A stretch of 64,000 nt of DNA from Brasenia schreberi (Eukaryota; Streptophyta; Magnoliopsida; Nymphaeales; Cabombaceae). Of the stretch, positions 22,101 to 31,100 are shown piece by piece; the first letter of the stretch is position 1; each line of letters begins with the position of its first letter. The position numbers and the translations under genes are program-made. The notes beneath the pieces are model-generated. The model saw only the letters and a program-made list of their open reading frames with translations, ran no database searches and had not been told where the DNA came from. Where the stretch lies: assembly GCA_036023115.1 (NCBI GenBank), contig JAYKKT010000056.1, forward strand, positions 3,096,001 to 3,160,000, read 5' to 3'.

Positions 22101-25100
22101 AGGGTTTTTTTCTAAGTTAAGTCATTGGTGAACTCCTCAAGTTCATCAAACTCCCATTCAAATTCAGCAACCACAGGAGATTCCATAGGATACATAATCT
22201 GAACAACTCTATCTTGTTCTAGTTCGTCTTTGTCTCCTCCTTCCTTCTCTTCTTACCAGAGACTCCAAGAAATCGTTAGCAACTTCGTAGAGTACTTTCA
22301 AATGCTCCTCTGACCATCAACACCAACTTGTTCAGCCACTTTTCAAAGGGTGTTTTACAACAGAAATACAGCTGCCACTTGAGACCACCAGTTTTGGTGG
22401 TTGTCGGCCCTTCCATAAGTTACAGCAAATTTGCCACCACCTGCTACTGCTCCTAACGATCCAAATAGGCTCTGATACCATGTTGAAATTCGCGATAAAT
22501 GCAGCGAATAAGCAAATATGAAAAACATTGACAAAAGATGAAGAGTAAAAAATGGAGATTTGAAGGAGGCAGACCCTCCAATAGAGCCCGCCCCCCTCTC
22601 TTTCTCACTCTCTATTAATCGGACTCTTAACTCTAATATAAACTTTCAGCCCTTATATAATGGGTTGTAAAACAGAAAATTATCAAAATACCCTTAGTAC
22701 TCCAGATAATTACAATAATACCCAACTATTAGAAATTACATAAATAACACTTAAAACATAGCACACATATATTCTCAACAGGTATTCTAGAAGTAAAAAT
22801 GACCATACACTGTTCCTAAAGAAAGATAATGGAATATCCCTGCTCAAAGTTTATGTGGATGATATTGTTGTGACAGGAGATGATAAGAAGAAATTCAAAA
22901 TTAAAAGAGTCGTTTACATCAACTTTTGATTTGAAAGATTTGGGATTACTTCATTGTTTCCTGAGATTGAAGTATTGAGATAAAAAAGGGTATCTTTCTT
23001 AATCAGCAAAAATATTTCATGGATTTATTAAAGGAAATATGTGTTACACTTATAGGATCAAAGCCATGTGATATTTCCATGGATGTCAATCATAGGTTGG
23101 GGATAAATAACATATGTTGTAGGGATCGTTAGTAGGTTTATGCACGCTCCAAACAACATATGGAAGGAATATTCAAGATTTTGAGATACTTGAAAAATAC
23201 TCTCAGAAATGGTATTTTATATTTTAATCACAAGCACAATAATTTGTTATTGTACACTGATGCAGATTGGGCAGTATTGATTGATGACAAAAAATTTACC
23301 ACAAGGTATGTTATACTATTTGGGAGAAATATAATTTCTAGAAAAGGTACGAAGCAATCAGTGGTTGCAAGATCAAGCGCGAAAGTAGAATATGGGGCAG
23401 ATGCATAAGGAACAAGTGAAGAAATATGGTTGATTTCATTGATTATTGAACTATGAGTAAAAATAAATCTCTAATTACCATTATATATCAATAATCAAGT
23501 AGTAATACAGATAGCTACAAAGCTTGTTCAACATGAGAGAACAAAGCATATAGAAGTGGATTGTCACTTCATTAGAGAAAAAAAATCAAAGAAGACACTA
23601 AGCGTGCAGTATGTCATATAAGAGAATCAAGTTGCTGATATTTTAACCAAGGCCATGTCTAAGATAAGAGTACATTAGGTTGAACGTGTAAAAGTTGGGA
23701 GTTATAAATATATTTCACCCAACTTGAGGGGAGTAATGGAAGATTGAAGGAATCATCACGTTAGGATATGTTTAAGACAATACTTATTACTAAGGGCATT
23801 TCTATCTTTTAAATTAGAAAGCCCATTATATAAAGGTTTATGTTGTTGTAATCATTTTTAGGATTTTTTAAAGAGAAACAAAAGAGAGAATTTGTCGACA
23901 GCTACAAAAGGGTTGAAACATTCTCTAATATTTTTTCGCTATTATCAATAAATCTGCTTTCATATTCAACAATGAACAGCGGTGACCTGATCAACACCTG
24001 TACCAGAAATACCATATGAAGAGTCTCCCAGTAATATCTACTTTTGGTTCTTTGTTGATTCTAAAAAACCTCTTTTCTCCTTTCTTTCTCTTGTTACATT
24101 GACCTTTTTTGCTGCCTCTTGCTAGTTCTCTTATCTCCCACGATTAACTTCTACATACATTCTCTAACCGACTAGGTTGGAGTTTTGGATAATGGCCTCA
24201 ATGCAACATTATTTTCCCACAAGCCCCTTTGCTTACAATTTCAATAGGACCACTCGTTGGTGTTCAAGAATATATGTATCTAATGTTTTTTTAGTGTTAG
24301 TTTGGTAATTTCTGATATTTGGGTATTATTGTAATTGCCCGTAGTACTAAAGACATTTTTATCATTTTTTGTTTTACAACCCATTATATAAAGGTTGGAC
24401 ATTTTATATTAGGGTTAAGAGTGAAAGAGAGAAAGAGGGGGGGGCCTCCATTGGAGGGTCTGCCCCCTCCTCCAATCTCCATTTTTTACTCTTCATTTTT
24501 CTTATTGTTTTTTTTTATCGATTATCCGCTATACTCTTCCCACGAATTTAAAAATGGTATTAGAGTCATTTAAGCAATGGGAGCGGTGATAATAACAGCT
24601 GGATGTGGGGTAGCAAGGTTGCAATCAGGATGATATTTGGAGGGTGCTCGTTGATAGGAAAAAGGCATCACATAGGAATGGCTCTTGTGATGAACAGGGA
24701 AAAGTTAATGAAGATGGTTGGTGTTGTTCGAACCGGAGGGAAGGGGATAGTGAGAAGAAAGAAGAAAGCGGTGCACCTTAAAAAGGATTGGTGTAAATGT
24801 AATCCCAGCTATTGAGGAGGCCTTTAGGTAGACACTCAAAATGAAGTACAACCCAAGAGTAACCAGCTCTAGAAGGAAGTGCCGGAACAGCACCTTCCAA
24901 TGTCAGACGCATTCTTATGAGTACACCCTTGTCCCCTTAACTTCAAAATAAGTATAATGTTCGGTCAGTTCCAACCCGAAAAGATGATGAGGTGCAGGTT
25001 GTCAGAGGGAACATACAGGTTCAGAAGTTTGGAAGCCATTTTTTCTTAAGTGATACATGAAGGTGAGACTCTAGCTGAAGTTAAATTGCGTCGGACGAAG

Positions 25101-28100
25101 AAAAAGTTGCAGGTTCCTGATGAAGAGTTTAGGAAGTGGGAATGTGCATTCACGTCATTGGGTGAGCTCGAATATTCTCTAGCCAGTGAAGATATATAAT
25201 TAGAAAGCACATGTAGTTGTCCGTTGGCTGAACCGATAAGGGTATAACCTCCATTTAATGTCAATGCAGAACAGAAAAGATTAAAGAAGAAAGCTACAAC
25301 CCTCAACGTGTGGATTGAATCTCTCTCTAGGAGAGACAATGCAAAGGAAAGAAGATTACGAAGAAAGAAGGGAGTTGGTTACCAAAAGTGACGATGGTGG
25401 CTGGCCCATCATTTCCAGATTTTTCAAAAAGGGGGTTACAAAAATTTATGGAAAGAAAGATTTGTTTTTTAAAAAAGGTAATTTACAAATTTTGAATATC
25501 AAATGCTGGAGCGAAAAAAGTAAGTTACAGATTACTTTCCTGATTTTGTGGGAATGCAAACGAGAAAGGTAGTTATGGTAAGTTATTTTCCTGAATTTAT
25601 GAAAAAACAAACCAAAAAAGTAATCATTAAAAGTTACTTTCATGATTTTGTGGGAAAGGAAACCAGAAAAATAGTTATGGAAGATCTTCTTCCTGATTTA
25701 GTAGAAATGATAAGATAAAAAGGAAGGATTATCCCGACCATTTTAGGAAAGAAAGCTAGTAACTGCAGCCCATCATCTGGATAATGAAATTACCTGCATA
25801 AAGGATAATTCCCACAATTTTAGCAATTACTTCTCTTGCTGAAAAGAAAAAAAGAATGATGAAAAAAGAAGGTGGTTAGTTGCCTAGTGGGATCATCCAT
25901 TCCCGATTTTGTTTAATGTATTGAAAAAAGAAGGTACAAAAAAGATGGCAGGAACATGAGTTGGCAAATGATCGTTCATCAAAGGTCCAAGATACATTGA
26001 AACATGAAGCAGATGTCACCCAACATGTTGGTGATGGCTGGTCCATGGTGGAGCAATCCTCCTTGAATGCATCTTCTCTATCATATCCAAGTGGTGAGTC
26101 TGTATCTTATGCTGACAAAAATGATAAGCCCATTATGCAAACAGAGGCCACCATGAATTCTAGCTATCATGCATATGAAAAGTCAGACACGGAGAAAAGT
26201 ATTGCGGGTCAACCATTACATGCTGACACAAGTGGGACATCATTAACATCTAATATTCATGGACAAGTCTGTTGTCCAACAAGACTCAAGCCAATTTAGT
26301 GATGGACACTTTAAATGAAGGATGATTGAACAACATATGTGGTGTGGCTGCTAGGATCAAGGAGTGTTTTAAAGAAGAAAATGGATTTCAAAGCCATGGT
26401 GAATATCCGCAGGTGCTTTTTGCTCCTCTTGCTCATCATTGCACCCTTTCTCCATGTTGGCAAGAGTGTGAAGCTGGAGAGGGTTGTTCCTGGTGGCAAT
26501 TGCATATCGGCATGCCCTACTAATGTTGGTCGTTGTGCCCACAGGTGCAGGAACCTTGGATATAAGGGTGGCAGATGCTACAATGAGGAACCTAAAGTTA
26601 TGGTGTTGCTGCTACTGTTGGAGGAGCGTGGTGTTGCTGAACTGATAGTGGCACGTGGCTTTGCCACAGTAATTAAACATCACAATTAAATTAAGAAGGA
26701 GATGGAAGAAGAGGTGACCAACTTTGGAGACCTAATCTGCTGTCCAGAATTTGGCCACTCAATGGAGGAGCGGAACATATGTTTGTCGATATTGAACTTC
26801 ACTTTTTGGAGAGAAAGAAAGAGTTCGCAGCCAAGGGATGCACAACTGAATTCTGATGATAATGATGTTTTTAAAAAAGTTGGAAGAGGCTGACAAGGGA
26901 TGGACAACCACGAAGGATTAAATCTCAAATGGATTTAACATGCAGGCTGTTAATATGTTCCAAAAGGATGTTGAAGATTGCAGTCATCAGGATTGCTAAA
27001 ATGTTTTTTAATTGCAGCCAGTGAGGTTGCAGGAATTTACAGCTATAAAAGCTGCTGGAAAAACAGCCATGAAGACTGATAAATGTTTGTTGCAATCATG
27101 AAGCCATTGAAAAAAGGTAGTCATGAAGGCTAGATTAAAGAGTTGTTCAAGAAGATACAGAAAATTGATACAGCCATGAAGTTGTTAAAGATGAACCGTC
27201 ATGAAGGCTGAGTTTAAGAATATTGCAGCCATGAAGGTTGCTGAAAAAGTGATGCAGCCATAAAGGTTGCTGAAAAAGTGATGCAGCCAAGAAGGTTGCT
27301 TGAAAATGGACAACAAAGATGACTGAAAAATTCAAGAAAAGATGCAGAAAATATGAAGTAGTACATAGTGAATGTTTTCTTATTTGGTTAAACAACAAAA
27401 ATGCACATAGATGAAAAAGATAGAGTGCATAAAATCAATCTTTCATCACCACATATGCTGAAAATCAAATCATACAAGAGGCAGTTGCATTGTTTCTTAT
27501 GGAATGTGGCAGTATCACCAAGAAGCATGAAGATTAAGTGAACAACCAAGAGGGCTGGAAAAGCGACTGCAGTCATCATGTGAAGGGGCACAGAACAAAC
27601 TAGTGTAAGCAAATGTGTGTATTATGTTATTTGAGTGGTAGAGAGAGAACACCCAACCAACACACAGACAGCAACCACCATGTCAAGGAGCGCAGAAAAA
27701 ACCGTTTGAAGTGTATATGGTGAAGATAGTACCTCCTACCATAAAAATCAACTTTCTAAAGAGAAGGAAAACATGACTTTTGAAATATAATTGCCTAATC
27801 ACTTCATTGAGAAGAAAGAAGAAGATGGAGCAATCGACACCCATAGAAGGGTCGTGTGCTACCCATGTATTCTTGATTGTTAAAGTTGATTTAAAGAAGC
27901 CTCATAGAGATCACTAGTGCACATATGGTGAAGAAAGAACCGGCTTTTCGACAATTTTGGAGTTCGAAGTATCTCACTTCCAACTTAAGAGGGGTGTTGA
28001 AGAATATTTGTATCTGTTAGTTTTTTAGTGTTAGTTTTATAATTTCTGATATTTAGGTATTATTGTAATTGCCCATAGTACTAAAGGCATTTTTGTTATT

Positions 28101-31100
28101 TTCTGTTTTACAACCCATTATATAAGGGCTGGACGTTTTGTATTAGGATTAAGAGTCTGATTAATAGAAAGAGAGAAAGAGGGGGGGGGGGGGGGGGGGC
28201 TCCATAGGAGGGTCTGCTCCCTCCTCTGATCTCCCATTTTTACTCTTAATTTCTCTTATTGTTTTTCATTATCGATTATCCGCTGCACTCTTCCCACGAA
28301 TTTCAACAATTGGCAGCTGAATGAACGTCTAAATCATCAAAGGGAATAAGATCTTACTATGCTCATCCACGTTTCATCAAAATAACATATTTGCGTAGCT
28401 CTCACCTTTAGTGACGTACTCAATAAGCCATAGGACCTTGAACACCATAAGTACACAATACTAAACCTTTACCATTCAGCTCAAAGAACTCATGGGCTGA
28501 TATCAATATCATGCTTCTCTCTATAGATCAACCAACCTTAATTTGATATCTAAATCTATAAATAGCGTTGACATTGGTCTCCATATCTTCTTTTTCCTTT
28601 GCATAAATTGCTGATCTCTTCTACCCTTTGTTTCCTAATCTTGACTTTGGTTTCTACCCTTTGTCACCTTTGCTTCTTTCCCAGCAATTCATCTTTTGTC
28701 ATCAATAATTTTCAATTTGTTAAATTTTTAATAAACATTATAAAAGCCCCCAAACCATCAATTGCCAAATATTTCTTTTTCTTCTAGATTGTTCTTGACG
28801 GCTAGTTGCTTTCAGTTACCCAGGCTGAAAATAACAAATAACAACTTTTTGTCAAAACTTTGAATTTGACGAGACACTTGCAAGGACCTTATCTACTTCC
28901 TCAAGAGTTTCATCCAAAATCAAAACCAAGGAATTGCAGTCTACACACTCATCTACCTTTGTCACTTAAATCAAAAATAGCAACTAAGTATGAGTTCCAG
29001 CAGCCAATACAAATGAAGCATATAGCACCACTACTTTGTCGCAAGTATATTTGTTGTTGCTGACAGATTGCAGAAAAGGGTTCCAATCCAAAAGTAGCAA
29101 GCTCCTGAATCTTGAAACTATTCTTTTTCATTTATTGCATGGTAAACTTGCTTTTTTCTGTTTACTAATCTTGCACCCAGATTGGGGAACTTGTCACAGA
29201 GGAGATTATTGATTCAACATTGTGCAGAGGGCAACCTAATTATTGGCTTCATGAACTCTCTGATTTGTTGCTTGTCAGACAACCCTGAATCGGGAGTAGA
29301 GCACCTTTCAGGGTGAGCTCAAATTTAGGATCTAAAAAGTACACGACTTAACATCTTCTATTTGGAGAAGAGAAACAGGGTTCTCCGGAAATCCTTGCAA
29401 GATTCTCGTAGAATATTACATGCTGCAGTTTTCTGGTACTCCGATCCCATTACCAAGCTAGGAACTCGTACATTAATGTTTCAAACATGCGAACAGCTAG
29501 AACCATGAATATTGCAGCCACATAACGTTAGATGTTTCAATAACTACAAATCAGCAAAAGCAGTTTGATAGTTTTGAGATGAAGAAGACTATTTAACTCA
29601 AACAAAATGCCTCTTATGTAAAACATTTGAATGTCATTTACATTTCTATTACTAGCCATGTGGAAGCATGTCATTCATGTCAAAGGATGCTGCTATTCGC
29701 AGCAAATTTTGGTCCATCTCACTGTGCAGCAGAAGCAGCAAAGAAATCTTTTCAACACAAATGCTAACATTTTTTTCCCATAATCATTAATATGTTATGA
29801 AACGAATTAAACATCTAGTAGCCCAAGCATACATCCAACACCTTGCGCTGGATTACAGTCAAACATGGAGTGCTTATTTAACCATGATTTATAATGGGTT
29901 TTAACATCAAATGGTATGATAGACATTTTCAAATTGTGATATTGCACGTCAAGAAGCTTGGGGAAGTGACATAGGAGCACTATAGAAATTGTATTTTCTC
30001 GTACATTTGTTTGCAGTTAATCAGGTGCCACACTTTATGCATGAACTGCATATCAGACACAGGCACCAGGGAAACGTGTTTTTGCATGATAAGATAGGAC
30101 AACGAATGATGGAATAAAACTGGTAGCACAAGCTGAACCTCTGGTTGTAGTTGGCTTTGTTAAGTTGCAAAGCGAAATACTCAAATATGAGAAGATAAAT
30201 ATCAGGATATTGTTGTTCCTGCCTGTGCAGGATCTCATATTCTAGCTGAAAATTCATGGTATATTTGGTGGAAGATTAGAAAAAGGCATCTTAGCACAAG
30301 AAGACATCTAAAAGTTGTCAAGTTCAACTCAGCTCTCACATCCTGAAATGCATAAAATGTAGAGAATAGTTGCGCCATTAGGAATGAAGATGAAGAGCTG
30401 CCATAGTCTATGAGACTAAGTGTTACGGATTTCACATTCTTGTTTTTGTTGCTATAGAAAATCAAGAAGCCCCAGGCAAATGTTTAACTACAATGCACTA
30501 ACCTAATTAGTCTTTAGCAAATTACGACTCTGTGGTAATCAAAAAACCAATAGCCTTAAATGTCCAATGAAATGTAGTAAACACCAAAAGAAATTTATTT
30601 GAGATGAATGCACAAATCCATTTCAGGAAATAACTTAAACATGAAAATAAAGACCAAAACCAAAAACAAGACTTTCTCCACACCAAGTGGAGTCCACTAA
30701 ATAGGCATTTAATCCACCATTGTGTTCACTTTTATGACAAATTCACATTTAACACCAGAAAAGCAAGATCATGTTTTACTGAAAAATAATAGGAAAAAAA
30801 AATAGCTAACAAAGAGATCACAAAAGTTTCAACCAAGAAATGATAAGAATCCCAGTTGAAGTCTGTCACTTTTGCCGGTGCTGATGCAAGCATGACAATG
30901 ACAACTTTAAGAATCATGGGTACAGGAAAAATGCTACGGATATACATGCACACACAGTGCACATGTCTGTGTGTGTGTGTGTCTCTGTCTGTCTGCATCG
31001 TGCAAATTGATAACTGAGATTATTGAATCTCAATTGGACAAAACAATTATTTTTGGGCTAACAGCATTAGAAAATGCATTCTAAGCTATTATTAGGATAG

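Larger units (their letters stand above)
18343..22780 (-). mobile_element. Non-autonomous LTR retrotransposon E with captured host gene pieces
   Basis: Two 300-bp LTRs (18343-18642 and 22481-22780), a PBS next to the right LTR (complement of tggtatcagagcc), a G-rich polypurine tract next to the left LTR (complement of acatgagggggg) and an exact 5-bp duplication define a complete minus-strand element. The 3.8-kb interior has no gag or pol that I can find. It holds a charged unrecognised piece, a RICESLEEPER-like hAT piece, tandem repeats with an RTE stub, an oxysterol-binding-protein-related piece, and gcagccatgaagg-type repeats. It shares LTRs, tandem repeats and 3' region with element F. The LTRs differ at a couple of dozen positions by eye, so it is not recent. 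Confidence 0.92.
17554..23700 (+). pseudogene. Copia D reverse transcriptase and RNase H remnant (split by insertions)
   Basis: Downstream of LINE C the polyprotein resumes. CKWVY is cut by an RTE stub at 17925. Then come [34 protein letters not shown] and [11 protein letters not shown]. Element E cuts it at 18343. After 22786, [26 protein letters not shown] (catalytic YVDD kept) and weak frames follow, ending in RNase H ([35 protein letters not shown]) at 23160-23405 and [13 protein letters not shown] remains. Stops and frameshifts abolish function. Confidence 0.85.
9295..23978 (+). mobile_element. Ty1/copia retrotransposon (copy D), host to nested insertions
   Basis: Two LTRs of equal net length (242 bp) bound the element. 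A PBS matching initiator-tRNA usage (tggtatcagag) follows the 5' LTR, and a purine tract precedes the 3' LTR. Removing the nested hAT, LINE C, RTE stub and element E with their duplications leaves about 4.4 kb, normal for copia. Domains run gag, protease, integrase, RT, RNase H, all with stops and frameshifts. Candidate 5-bp flanks are imperfect (gtggt against gcggt). It sits in flippase intron 2, opposite strand. Confidence 0.9.
24261..28308 (+). mobile_element. Non-autonomous LTR retrotransposon F with captured host gene pieces
   Basis: The 5' LTR (24261-24554), PBS tggtattagagtc (24555-24567), purine tract acttaagagggg and 3' LTR (27995-28308) define a plus-strand copy of the same family as E. 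Flanks gttgg (24256-24260) and attgg (28309-28313) differ at one base. The 3.4-kb interior has no gag or pol. In order it holds an L26 piece, a UBP12/13-like piece, shared tandem repeats, an unrecognised frame, a defensin-like frame and the shared gcagccatgaagg repeats. All coding pieces are on the sense strand of the element. Confidence 0.9.

Noticed and set aside
18343..22780. Reading element E as an autonomous copia or gypsy element
   Set aside because: No protease, integrase, RT or RNase H motif is seen in either strand of the 3.8-kb interior.
24339..24551. Short frames in the 5' LTR of element F
   Set aside because: They are LTR sequence and are not conserved in the sister LTRs.
26326..26523. 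Alternative frame overlapping the defensin-like piece
   Set aside because: It is a shadow in another register without signal peptide or cysteine spacing of its own.
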